Positions 1-6,377 are shown, counted from the first letter of the stretch. The stretch is DNA of 13,052 bases from Flavobacteriaceae bacterium (GCA_030625995.1 DAOUPU010000051.1:1-13052), one strand, 5' to 3'. Notes: generated by a model not told the origin, from the letters alone. Program-made: numbers and translations.

Positions 1-45
1 AGATAAGGTAAGAACGGCAATTAAAGATTTAATCGTTGTTTTCAT
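1..45 (-). CDS. Start of an exported protein, cut by the window edge; possibly nitrous oxide reductase NosZ
   Basis: Only the first 15 codons are present, reading leftward from an ATG at 45-43 (MKTTIKSLIAVLTLS). What can be seen is a positively charged start followed by a hydrophobic run, the beginning of a Sec signal peptide. It lies 18 bp downstream of the cytochrome c lipoprotein gene, on the same strand, so it is probably the third gene of that transcription unit. Clade II nosZ genes in Bacteroidota encode Sec-exported enzymes and often sit beside a small cytochrome c, a fasciclin-domain protein and an Rrf2 regulator. That makes NosZ the leading guess, but it rests on context only. The start codon is fairly certain; the identity is not. 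Confidence 0.5.
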   Translation of the reverse strand, partial: MKTTIKSLIAVLTLS

Positions 46-63
46 AATTATATTTAGTTTAGT

Positions 64-525
64 TTAATTTTTAGTTCTAAAATATTCTAAAATTTTCCTT
101 GCTTCATCTTCTGTTAAATTCTGATTTGCCATTGGAGCACTGTACTCTATTAGCAATTGTCTTGCTAATTCGTTTTCCTTTACCATGAGCTCAGGATCTA
201 AAATCATATTCATAATCCATTCCGGAGTTCTTCTTTCCGTTACTCCCTTTAAACCAGGCCCTACGAATCTTTTGCTGATTTTATGACAAGCTGTACATTT
301 GGCTTTAAAAATAGTCTCTCCTTCAGCAACCATTGTTGGATCTATCTCGCCCAAGGTAATGCTCGTAATGGTTCCAACACCTTTATCGGTCATTGGATCA
401 ACTTTTACAGCCTCCGTTTTTTCTTCTTCAACTACTGGTGAATCCACTTCCTTCTTAGCTTTTTCACCTCCGCAACTCGACATTAATACTCCTAATGTCA
501 AAATAGTTATAAATTTAAATTTCAT
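64..525 (-). CDS. Class I cytochrome c lipoprotein
   Basis: A 153-aa mono-heme cytochrome c, likely an electron carrier anchored in a membrane and facing the periplasm. The N-terminus is a lipoprotein signal peptide with the lipobox ending at Cys18 (LMSSC). An acidic, low-complexity linker of about 40 residues follows. The heme domain spans about 60-153: the heme-binding CxxCH is C77-TA-C80-H81, followed by the VGPGL segment at 88-92 usual in class I cytochromes, and Met132 in SAPM is the likely sixth heme ligand. The gene sits 30 bp after the fasciclin gene and 18 bp before a truncated exported-protein gene, all leftward, so an operon is likely. If that next gene is nosZ, this protein is a plausible electron donor to it. 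Family assignment is firm; the partner is inferred. Confidence 0.92.
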   Translation of the reverse strand: MKFKFITILTLGVLMSSCGGEKAKKEVDSPVVEEEKTEAVKVDPMTDKGVGTITSITLGEIDPTMVAEGETIFKAKCTACHKISKRFVGPGLKGVTERRTPEWIMNMILDPELMVKENELARQLLIEYSAPMANQNLTEDEARKILEYFRTKN

Positions 526-555
526 TCTTTTAGTATTTTAATTTATTTTTTAATT

Positions 556-1134
556 TTAGTCTTCAGCAGGAACCAAGACGTCGTCAATAACATGAATCCA
601 GCCATTACTAACATCTACTGATTTTAATATTTTTGTACCTCCAACATAGATACCATCTTCTTTATTTTCAACAAGCAAATATTTACCAGATGCCATATAT
701 AATTTTCTGCCTTTTTTTGCTTCTTTTTTCAATTGCTTGATAGGATAATTGGCAGGTGCTACGTGATTGACCAAAATAAAAGCTAATGTTGACTTACTTT
801 CAGGTTTTAATAAGGTCTCTACAGTACCTTCTGGTAACTTGTCAAAGGCACTGTTTAAAGGTGCGAAAATTGTTAATGGACCAGCATTTACAACTGCATC
901 CTGAACACCTGCAGTTTCAATAGCCACTACTAAAGTTGAAAAATCCTCTATGGATTTAGCAACCTGAAGCGCATTTGGAGCAGAAACGCCATCATCCTCA
1001 ACAGATGCTTGTCCTCCCCCTTTGTTAACTGTTGCTTGTTCTTGTTTAGATTCACCCATTGGTTCTGCTTGTTTTTCATTTTTACAGGAAATAAAAGCAA
1101 GTACCATTAATACTATAATAATTTTACTTTTCAT
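556..1134 (-). CDS. Fasciclin (FAS1) domain lipoprotein
   Basis: A 192-aa exported protein. The signal peptide ends in a lipobox with Cys17 (AFISC), so it is probably lipid-anchored. A Lys/Glu/Gln-rich linker (about 18-55) leads into one FAS1 domain (about 58-190). Recognisable FAS1 signatures are the segment TIFAPLNSAFDKLP and, later, the NHV segment (residues 124-126) and the final VDVSNGWIHVIDDVL block. FAS1 domains are generally adhesion or protein-interaction modules; no catalytic role is evident. It is the first gene of a leftward unit with cytochrome c and a truncated exported protein, and is divergent from an Rrf2 regulator. Small fasciclin proteins recur in Bacteroidota denitrification loci, which suggests a role in the periplasmic respiratory assembly, but that is inference from context. 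Confidence 0.9.
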   Translation of the reverse strand: MKSKIIIVLMVLAFISCKNEKQAEPMGESKQEQATVNKGGGQASVEDDGVSAPNALQVAKSIEDFSTLVVAIETAGVQDAVVNAGPLTIFAPLNSAFDKLPEGTVETLLKPESKSTLAFILVNHVAPANYPIKQLKKEAKKGRKLYMASGKYLLVENKEDGIYVGGTKILKSVDVSNGWIHVIDDVLVPAED

Positions 1135-1165
1135 ATTAGTTAATTTTAATTAGATACATTTTTTA

Positions 1166-1185
1166 TTAGTGACACAAGTTACAAA
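1166..1185. promoter_or_regulatory. Fnr/Crp-like imperfect dyad in the divergent control region
   Basis: The half-sites TTAGTGAC (1166-1173) and GTTACAAA (1178-1185) are separated by ACAA, and six of eight positions are complementary. Two short half-sites with an N4 spacer are the layout of Fnr/Dnr-type operators. The protein that binds here is unknown. The site overlaps the fasciclin promoter's -7 element. Confidence 0.35.
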
Positions 1186-1207
1186 AGTAAATTCTTACGA
1201 AAGTAAA
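1179..1207. repeat. Tandem 13-bp direct repeat, each copy a TTAC-N4-GTAA dyad
   Basis: TTACAAAAGTAAA (1179-1191) and TTACGAAAGTAAA (1195-1207) differ at one base and are spaced 16 bp start to start. Each copy contains the perfect dyad TTAC-N4-GTAA. The arrangement looks like two adjacent sites for one dimeric regulator, placed upstream of and across the leftward promoter. Confidence 0.5.
1182..1189 (-). promoter_or_regulatory. Putative -7 promoter element for the fasciclin/cytochrome unit
   Basis: Read leftward, these bases are TACTTTTG, an exact match to the Bacteroidota -7 consensus TAnnTTTG. They lie about 48 bp before the fasciclin ATG. No TTTG -33 element is seen at the usual distance, so the promoter may depend on an activator. 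The element lies inside a cluster of dyads (1166-1207). Confidence 0.5.
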
Positions 1208-1210
1208 AAA

Positions 1211-1226
1211 TATGATTTTTATCATA
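1211..1226. promoter_or_regulatory. 6-4-6 palindrome upstream of the Rrf2 gene
   Basis: TATGAT and ATCATA are perfect inverted half-sites around TTTT. It abuts the larger palindrome at 1226-1251 and lies between the two divergent promoters, so it could serve as an operator for either transcription unit. Confidence 0.4.
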
Positions 1227-1251
1227 TAAAAGGATAAACTTATCTTTTTAT
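1226..1251. promoter_or_regulatory. 26-bp near-perfect palindrome, candidate Rrf2 autoregulatory operator
   Basis: The left arm ATAAAAGGATAA (1226-1237) and right arm TTATCTTTTTAT (1240-1251) are complementary at 11 of 12 positions around a 2-bp centre. The right arm overlaps the -7 element of the Rrf2 promoter, so a bound protein would block RNA polymerase. Rrf2 proteins such as NsrR and IscR bind palindromes of about this length and commonly repress their own genes. Binding by the adjacent regulator is inferred. Confidence 0.6.
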
Positions 1252-1256
1252 ATTTG
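1249..1256 (+). promoter_or_regulatory. Putative -7 promoter element for the Rrf2 gene
   Basis: TATATTTG is an exact TAnnTTTG match ending 13 bp before the ATG at 1270, implying a very short leader. No TTTG -33 element is present; the operator-like palindrome occupies that stretch. Confidence 0.6.
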
Positions 1257-1269
1257 TAGAAAAATAAAG

Positions 1270-1704
1270 ATGCTATCAAACTCTTGCAAATATGCTATTC
1301 GGGCCATCTTATATCTCGCATATAACAGCAGTAAAACTGAGAAAATTGGCTCTAAGATCATTGCAGAGAAAATAAGCATCCCGGCTCCTTTTTTGGCAAA
1401 AATTTTCCAAAAGCTTAGCAAAGAAAAAATTATCAGATCATCAAAAGGGCCACATGGAGGGTTTTACCTTACAGAAAAGGAACTCTCTAAGACTCTTTTT
1501 GACGTTGTTAAATGTATAGATGGACTAAGTATATTTGAAAATTGCTTTTTAGGTTTACCCAAATGCAGTGATGAAAATCCTTGTGCAATTCACAATATCG
1601 TATCACCTTGTAAAACCCATTTGAGACAAGAACTTTCAAGTAAAACCATCGCTGAAATCGCGGAAGAAACCAAAAAAGGTAAGTCGTTTATTTTTTTAAA
1701 ATAG
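1270..1704 (+). CDS. Rrf2 family transcriptional regulator, probably Fe-S cluster-sensing
   Basis: A 144-aa protein of normal Rrf2 length. The N-terminal winged helix (about 1-75) includes the family start (CKYAIRAILYLA) and the wing segment GPHGGFYL at 60-67. The central cysteines C92-x6-C99-x5-C105 match the cluster-ligand region of Rrf2 sensors such as NsrR and IscR; C6, C82 and C114 are extra. It is therefore probably a cytoplasmic repressor or activator that responds to nitric oxide, oxygen or Fe-S status through a bound cluster. It is divergent from the fasciclin/cytochrome unit across 135 bp holding several dyads, and most likely controls both itself and that unit. Cluster type and signal cannot be read from sequence. 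The gene family is certain; the NsrR-like role is inferred. Confidence 0.9.
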   Translation: MLSNSCKYAIRAILYLAYNSSKTEKIGSKIIAEKISIPAPFLAKIFQKLSKEKIIRSSKGPHGGFYLTEKELSKTLFDVVKCIDGLSIFENCFLGLPKCSDENPCAIHNIVSPCKTHLRQELSSKTIAEIAEETKKGKSFIFLK

Positions 1705-1830
1705 CAGGTATTAAACCTCAGGGCAAACTCTGAACGCAATAGTAGGAATCGATACAAGGGTTGAGGTATTAATCCAAGATCCCGCAGAAAAATCGGGATT
1801 AGCCTGCCTTTGCCGGCAGGCAGGTTCAAC
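1705..1830. repeat. GC-rich intergenic patch with nested inverted repeats, possible dispersed repeat
   Basis: This stretch between the Rrf2 gene and apaG is visibly richer in G+C than other gaps. It holds the direct repeat AGGTATTAA (1706-1714 and 1764-1772), a 6-bp stem ATCCCG/CGGGAT (1779-1784, 1794-1799), and a strong stem GCCTGCC/GGCAGGC (1802-1808, 1815-1821) with an inner TGCCGGCA. Short GC-rich hairpins of this sort are often interspersed in Flavobacteriia genomes. A 79-codon leftward reading frame across it is judged spurious. Confidence 0.5.
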
Positions 1831-1833
1831 TAG

Positions 1834-1869
1834 CTATTTTGAATTCACCTTTTGGGCTTTTCAAAATAG
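1834..1869. terminator. Hairpin between the Rrf2 gene and apaG
   Basis: CTATTTTGAA (1834-1843) and TTCAAAATAG (1860-1869) form a perfect 10-bp stem with a 16-nt loop. No T-run follows on either strand, so it may be an RNA-end stabiliser or part of the adjoining repeat rather than an intrinsic terminator. Confidence 0.35.
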
Positions 1870-1887
1870 AGTTTCACTAATAATTCA

Positions 1888-1895
1888 TACCTTTG
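1888..1895 (+). promoter_or_regulatory. Putative -7 promoter element for apaG
   Basis: TACCTTTG matches TAnnTTTG exactly, 28 bp before the apaG ATG. No matching -33 TTTG is visible, so this call rests on the -7 element and position alone. Confidence 0.5.
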
Positions 1896-1923
1896 TAAAA
1901 CCATTATTTACAGTGTTTAACAA

Positions 1924-2310
1924 ATGATTGAGCAAATTACAAAAGGAATAAAGATTATAGTTGATACAAATTTTGAAGGAAAACGATATCAAAATTTGAG
2001 GTTATACTATGCCTTTTCTTATAGTATCACTATTGAAAACCAAAGTAGTGATACGGTACAATTAATAAGTCGGCATTGGAATATCTTCGATTCCTTAAGC
2101 GATTTAGAAACGGTGGACGGAGAAGGTGTTGTTGGTGAAAAACCTATTATCGCTCCTAAACAAAGTTATACCTATAACTCACATTGTTTACTTTCCTCTG
2201 CCATAGGGGCCATGAATGGTCATTACAATATGATTAATTTTTCTTCTTCAAAACAATTTAAAGTGCTGATTCCTACTTTTCATTTAATGATTCCGGCAAC
2301 TTTGAATTAA
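1924..2310 (+). CDS. apaG: ApaG domain protein (DUF525)
   Basis: A 128-aa protein that matches stand-alone ApaG in length and across its whole sequence. ApaG folds as a small fibronectin III-like beta-sandwich. Visible family features are the strand SYSITIENQSSDTVQL, the ISRHW segment, the glycine-rich turn DGEGVVGEKP, the PKQSYTYNSHCLL block and GAMNGHY near the C-terminus. The family is linked by old genetic data in Salmonella to Co2+/Mg2+ transport, and the fold also occurs as a substrate-binding module in F-box proteins and PolDIP2; its biochemical role in bacteria is not settled. There is no signal peptide, so it is cytoplasmic. It has its own promoter candidate and is followed 67 bp later by an unrelated membrane protein gene. 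Identity is confident, function is not. Confidence 0.93.
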   Translation: MIEQITKGIKIIVDTNFEGKRYQNLRLYYAFSYSITIENQSSDTVQLISRHWNIFDSLSDLETVDGEGVVGEKPIIAPKQSYTYNSHCLLSSAIGAMNGHYNMINFSSSKQFKVLIPTFHLMIPATLN

Positions 2311-2377
2311 ACTTCTTATTGTATAATCTCCTTTTAATTAACTAATTTCATATTTTTAAGGAATAATATTTTCTTAG

Positions 2378-3823
2378 ATGAAGTCCGTTACAAGATTCAA
2401 CAGTAATTTTAGAGGTACCGTTTGTTTAAACTGTAACCAAATAATTAGTGAGGAAGACAATTTCTGCCCAAACTGTGGTCAGGTAAATGACAAGAACCCA
2501 ATTAGTGTTAAACAATATTTTTCGGAATATCTGTCCGGGTTTTTCAATTTTGACAGTCGTTTTATCAGAACAATTATACCTCTCTTGTTTAAACCGGGAT
2601 TGGTTACAAAAAACTATGTGGAAGGGAGGAGAAAAAGTTATGTAAATCCATTTCAATTATATCTTCATATTACCATACTGTTTTTTTTAATACAAGGTGT
2701 CTTTAGCACTATTGATGAGTTCAACCCTACAAATAATATCAATTCAGATGTTCTTTCCCAAATTAATAAAGAAAATGCCATCATGGCATTTGACACTATA
2801 AAATCAACAACTGTATCTCAAATAAATGGTTTGGCTGCTGATTTGAACGATGAGGATATTCCCGATCTCGATGCTCAAATTGATAGTGTTAAAACAGCCA
2901 TTCAACAATCTATAGATGATAATGATCCCGATATAAAATCGATTACACAACCATTAGGAATTTTTATCGATTCCGTTTTTGCCAACTCAATTTATCTTGA
3001 ACAATTTAAAAGTGACGACTTGACAAATGTCGAGAAGGATTCCCTGTTTGGTAAAATGTTCCAGAAATTTACAGATCAATCATCATTATTGTTTAAAGGA
3101 ACGAAAGATGTCGTTGTAAAGGAGTGGGATGACGTCGGAAAAATTAATGCACTAAACAACTATACTTTAGATCATATTGAAAATAAATTTAAAGAAGAAA
3201 ATATTAATTATATCATCCCAAATTCTCATCGCATTTCCTTAGAAGATAATTTTCTGAAAGGAATAACCGACAATAAATTCTTCAAAAAAATAAATGATTT
3301 TATGGAGTATGACAATAAAAATAAAGATGCAAACGCGGTAGAAGCGGTAAAAGATTTAGGCTATGAACAAACTTACTGGAATGTATTTTATTATAGTAAA
3401 GCACAGAATATTAATAAAATGAAAAATGATCCTGAATTCAGAAAGTCATATTGGGATAACATCGTTTCAAAAATTTCAGTGGCTTTGTTTTTTCTTCTGC
3501 CCATTTTTACATTTGTATTGGCATTGCTTTATATAAGAAACAAATATAATTACACAGAGCACCTGGTATTTGTTTTTCACGTTCAGACGGTCTTTTTTAT
3601 CCTACTGATGTTCTTTATGATTGTGAATCGAATGGTGGGTAGCGAGTGGATAATGACATCCTTTTTCTTTATATTTCTATTTTATCTATACAAGGCTTTA
3701 AGAAATTTTTATCAGCAGGGAAGATTAAAAACCATTATTAAATACCTTATACTGAACACATTCTTTGTGATTTTGGCCTCCATTGGAGGAGTCGTTATAT
3801 CTTTCATTGCCTTTGTAATTTGA
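2378..3823 (+). CDS. DUF3667 family membrane protein with N-terminal zinc ribbon
   Basis: A 481-aa protein of unknown function. A zinc ribbon at the N-terminus has four cysteines, C16-x2-C19 and C30-x2-C33, followed by the DUF3667 core (about 45-115) containing the diagnostic stretch LLFKPGLVTKNYVEGRRK and the next hydrophobic helix (about 97-115). A long polar insert of about 250 residues, rich in Asp, Asn and Ser, separates this from four C-terminal membrane helices (about 367-388, 397-416, 425-440 and 454-480). The insert makes it longer than the more usual compact members. The ribbon is probably cytoplasmic and the insert would then face the periplasm. It is preceded by apaG and converges with the NRDE gene, with 1 bp between the stop codons. 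The family is common in Bacteroidota; I cannot assign a role. Confidence 0.85.
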   Translation: MKSVTRFNSNFRGTVCLNCNQIISEEDNFCPNCGQVNDKNPISVKQYFSEYLSGFFNFDSRFIRTIIPLLFKPGLVTKNYVEGRRKSYVNPFQLYLHITILFFLIQGVFSTIDEFNPTNNINSDVLSQINKENAIMAFDTIKSTTVSQINGLAADLNDEDIPDLDAQIDSVKTAIQQSIDDNDPDIKSITQPLGIFIDSVFANSIYLEQFKSDDLTNVEKDSLFGKMFQKFTDQSSLLFKGTKDVVVKEWDDVGKINALNNYTLDHIENKFKEENINYIIPNSHRISLEDNFLKGITDNKFFKKINDFMEYDNKNKDANAVEAVKDLGYEQTYWNVFYYSKAQNINKMKNDPEFRKSYWDNIVSKISVALFFLLPIFTFVLALLYIRNKYNYTEHLVFVFHVQTVFFILLMFFMIVNRMVGSEWIMTSFFFIFLFYLYKALRNFYQQGRLKTIIKYLILNTFFVILASIGGVVISFIAFVI

Positions 3824-3824
3824 G

Positions 3825-4499
3825 CTAGATAACCTCATAATGCATTTGAATTCCTTTTGATTCCTTAATTATCGAAGTAATACTGACTGTACCAACTCTT
3901 TCTCGTTTTAATATGACATCAACATTTGGATCTCCTATGCCTGCATTATGATGAAATTTTAAGATCGATTCTTGATCGATCTTAAAATTTTTTCTCCAAG
4001 CGGAGAACCAATTTTTTCTCAATTTTTTCATCTTCTCAGTGAACAAGGTAGACGATGACCAAATATACATTTCTTGAGCTAGATTTTTAAGGTGTCCGGC
4101 AGAGCCATCCCAAACAAATTCCATCAATTTTAAATCCAGTTGCCAATCGACTATCACCAACGTAAATGGCTCAATATTCAATAGATCTATGGTTTCAATT
4201 TCTTTTTCAATATTATCACACTTTAAGAGGTCTATTACGATCTTACCCCGGCTTGATCTATATGATCCACCAGATTTATGATTAACAAACCCCCCATTTA
4301 AGAGGCACAATGTTCTATTTTTGGAACTTGTCCCAATCCATGTTCCACCCGCCTTGCCATCCTTAGGATAAAAAAGTTCAACCCCATCTTCTATATATTT
4401 TTGGGGTACTAATGCCTTTTGTCTTGTATAGCCAACATCCCTGTTAGATGTTAAAATAAATTTTTCATTTTCTAAAGGCAAGTAGGTAACTGTGCACAT
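3825..4499 (-). CDS. NRDE/TANGO2 family protein
   Basis: A 224-aa cytoplasmic protein of the NRDE family (Pfam TANGO2), named for a conserved Asn-Arg-Asp-Glu motif. Here the motif reads N19-R20-D21-V22, so the final Glu is replaced by Val. Other family features are the MC start with Cys2 exposed after Met removal, the GGTWIG segment, and LCLLNGG. Cys2 at the mature N-terminus recalls Ntn-type hydrolases, which is an inference. Human TANGO2 deficiency causes metabolic crises, but the biochemical activity of bacterial members is not established. The gene converges tail to tail with the DUF3667 gene. Its coding sequence contains a perfect 16-bp inverted repeat at 3954-3990. No clear TAnnTTTG promoter is seen upstream of the ATG. 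Confidence 0.88.
   Translation of the reverse strand: MCTVTYLPLENEKFILTSNRDVGYTRQKALVPQKYIEDGVELFYPKDGKAGGTWIGTSSKNRTLCLLNGGFVNHKSGGSYRSSRGKIVIDLLKCDNIEKEIETIDLLNIEPFTLVIVDWQLDLKLMEFVWDGSAGHLKNLAQEMYIWSSSTLFTEKMKKLRKNWFSAWRKNFKIDQESILKFHHNAGIGDPNVDVILKRERVGTVSITSIIKESKGIQMHYEVI
3954..3990. repeat. Perfect 16-bp inverted repeat with 5-nt loop inside the NRDE gene
   Basis: The left arm AAATTTTAAGATCGAT (3954-3969) and right arm ATCGATCTTAAAATTT (3975-3990) are fully complementary around TCTTG. On the + strand the stem is followed by a T-run (TTTTTT at 3988-3993, partly in the stem), so it could end rightward transcripts that run past the DUF3667 stop at 3823. No T-run follows on the - strand, so NRDE transcription would not be stopped there. 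A terminator function is inferred. Confidence 0.75.
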
Positions 4500-4564
4500 A
4501 ATATTTTTAAATTTTATCTTCTGGACTTATTGAAATGATTAATCTAATATCCTTACAATCTAAC

Positions 4565-4593
4565 TTGAAATTATATTAAAATTTGTAATTTTG
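4565..4593 (+). promoter_or_regulatory. Promoter for pruA
   Basis: TAATTTTG (4586-4593) matches TAnnTTTG and is preceded by TTG (4565-4567) with an 18-bp spacer, giving both elements of the Flavobacteriia consensus. The start codon at 4634 lies about 40 bp downstream, leaving a leader of roughly 30 nt. Confidence 0.65.
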
Positions 4594-4633
4594 CAACATC
4601 AAAAATAATGCAAACACTCAAATAAAAAAACAA

Positions 4634-6268
4634 ATGGCTACAGGATTTTATAAAGTACCAAAAGCAGTTAATGAACCGGTAATTCAATACGAGGCAAATA
4701 GTAAACAGCGAACAAACTTGTTGGCGATGTACAAAAAAATGTATAATCAGCAAATTGATGTTCCTCTCTACATTGGTAGTGAAGAAATCAGAACCGGGGA
4801 AACTATTTCCATGCATCCTCCACATGATCACAAACATACTGTTGGTGTTTATCATACTGCACAAAAAGAGCATATTGAAAAAGCAATCAATAGTGCTTTA
4901 GAAGCAAGAAATAAATGGGCCAGTACTCCCTGGCAATCTCGGGCAGCAATATTTTTAAAAGCCGCCGATCTTCTTGCCGGTCCCTTTCGAGATAAAATGA
5001 ATGCAGCAACCATGATTGCACAATCAAAAAATGTGATGCAGTCAGAAATTGATGCTGTTGCGGAATTGTGTGATTTTTTCAGGTTCAATGTTGAATTTAT
5101 GACTCAAATTTATCAAGATCAACCAATTTCTTCTGAAGGAATTTGGAATCGAATGGAATACAGAGCCTTAGAAGGATTTATTTATTCCATAACACCATTT
5201 AACTTTACGTCGATTGCAGGAAATTTATCCGCAGCTCCTGCTTTAATGGGAAATGTGGTGATCTGGAAACCTGCGAGATCACAAGTGTATTCGGCACAAA
5301 TCATTATGGAAATATTTAAAGCTGCCGGATTACCCGATGGAGTGATCAATATGGTAACCGGAAATTCAGCTATGATAACTGAAATAGTTTTAGACAACCC
5401 TCATTTTGCGGGAGTACATTTTACCGGGTCTACACCTGTTTTTAATAGTTTTTGGGAGCAAATTGGGAGAAATGTTAATTCGGGTAAATACCGAAGTTAT
5501 CCAAGAATTGTAGGAGAAACCGGTGGTAAGGATTTTGTTTGGATGCACCATACTGCTGATGCAAAACAAGTTGCAACAGCTTTATCCAGAGGTGCTTTTG
5601 AATATCAGGGCCAAAAATGTTCGGCTGCTTCTCGCGCTTATATCCCAAAAAGCAAATGGGAAGATGTCAAGAATTTTATGGGTGCTGATCTTGAATCAAT
5701 GAAGATGGGAACTCCTGAAGATACATCGAACTTTATCAATGCAGTAATTGACAATAGAGCATTTAATAAGTTGTCTGGTTATATTGAAAGTGCAAAAAAT
5801 GACAAAGATGCTGAAGTTATTTTTGGTGGAAAATGTGATAATTCCAAAGGTTACTTTATTGAACCAACGGTCATTTTAACTAGTAATCCAAAATATGAAA
5901 CCATGTGTACCGAATTATTTGGGCCTGTTCTAACGATCTTTGTTTATGAAGATAACGATTGGAAATCAGTCTTAGAATTGCTCGACAACACCTCTCCTTA
6001 TGCCTTAACTGGTGCAATATTCAGTGGGGATCGCTATGTAATTGATTATGCTACAGATGCCTTAGAAAATTCGGCGGGTAATTTTTATATCAATGACAAA
6101 CCTACAGGCGCCGTAGTAGGACAACAACCTTTTGGAGGAGCAAGAGGATCTGGTACTAATGACAAAGCAGGTTCTGTTTGGAATTTATTACGTTGGGTTT
6201 CCAACCGAACCATAAAAGAAACTTTTGTAACTCCAACAGATTATAGATATCCGTTTTTGGAAAAATAA
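4634..6268 (+). CDS. pruA: 1-pyrroline-5-carboxylate dehydrogenase (L-glutamate gamma-semialdehyde dehydrogenase)
   Basis: A 544-aa aldehyde dehydrogenase of the long P5CDH type. It oxidises glutamate semialdehyde to glutamate with NAD+, the second step of proline degradation. The catalytic residues are in place: Glu295 in VGETGGKDF and nucleophile Cys329 in GQKCSAASRAY. The NAD-binding signature FTGSTPVF precedes them, and the ITPFNF block and the C-terminal QQPFGGARGSGTNDKAG block are typical of P5CDH rather than of general aldehyde dehydrogenases. The protein is soluble with no signal peptide. It is a stand-alone enzyme, as in other Bacteroidota; no proline dehydrogenase gene is adjacent, so the substrate would come from one encoded elsewhere. 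A two-part promoter lies upstream and a hairpin with a T-run downstream, so it is probably transcribed alone. Confidence 0.97.
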   Translation: MATGFYKVPKAVNEPVIQYEANSKQRTNLLAMYKKMYNQQIDVPLYIGSEEIRTGETISMHPPHDHKHTVGVYHTAQKEHIEKAINSALEARNKWASTPWQSRAAIFLKAADLLAGPFRDKMNAATMIAQSKNVMQSEIDAVAELCDFFRFNVEFMTQIYQDQPISSEGIWNRMEYRALEGFIYSITPFNFTSIAGNLSAAPALMGNVVIWKPARSQVYSAQIIMEIFKAAGLPDGVINMVTGNSAMITEIVLDNPHFAGVHFTGSTPVFNSFWEQIGRNVNSGKYRSYPRIVGETGGKDFVWMHHTADAKQVATALSRGAFEYQGQKCSAASRAYIPKSKWEDVKNFMGADLESMKMGTPEDTSNFINAVIDNRAFNKLSGYIESAKNDKDAEVIFGGKCDNSKGYFIEPTVILTSNPKYETMCTELFGPVLTIFVYEDNDWKSVLELLDNTSPYALTGAIFSGDRYVIDYATDALENSAGNFYINDKPTGAVVGQQPFGGARGSGTNDKAGSVWNLLRWVSNRTIKETFVTPTDYRYPFLEK

Positions 6269-6337
6269 TTTATTTGAATAATTATGTCCCTACTATTTTC
6301 GGTAAGGTTACCTTGATTTTCTAAATTAGTAAAGATT

Positions 6338-6368
6338 AAAAAACTCATCATTAAATGGTGAGTTTTTT
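6338..6368 (+). terminator. Intrinsic terminator after pruA
   Basis: AAAAAACTCA and TGAGTTTTTT pair around a short inner stem (CA/TG with one wobble) and the loop TTAAA. The T-run at 6363-6368 ends the hairpin. It sits 70 bp after the pruA stop, and the A-run lets it also act leftward. Confidence 0.8.
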
Positions 6369-6377
6369 ACTTTTACA

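Noticed and set aside
1590..1829. 79-codon leftward reading frame
   Set aside because: It overlaps the Rrf2 gene antisense and the GC-rich repeat-like patch, and its translation has no domain features; it looks like a by-product of the repeat.
4571..4873. 100-codon leftward reading frame
   Set aside because: It covers the pruA promoter and start antisense; pruA is certain and the frame shows no family features.
6301..6312. Inverted repeat GGTAA-GG-TTACC after pruA
   Set aside because: The two-base centre cannot form an RNA hairpin loop, and the true terminator lies just downstream.
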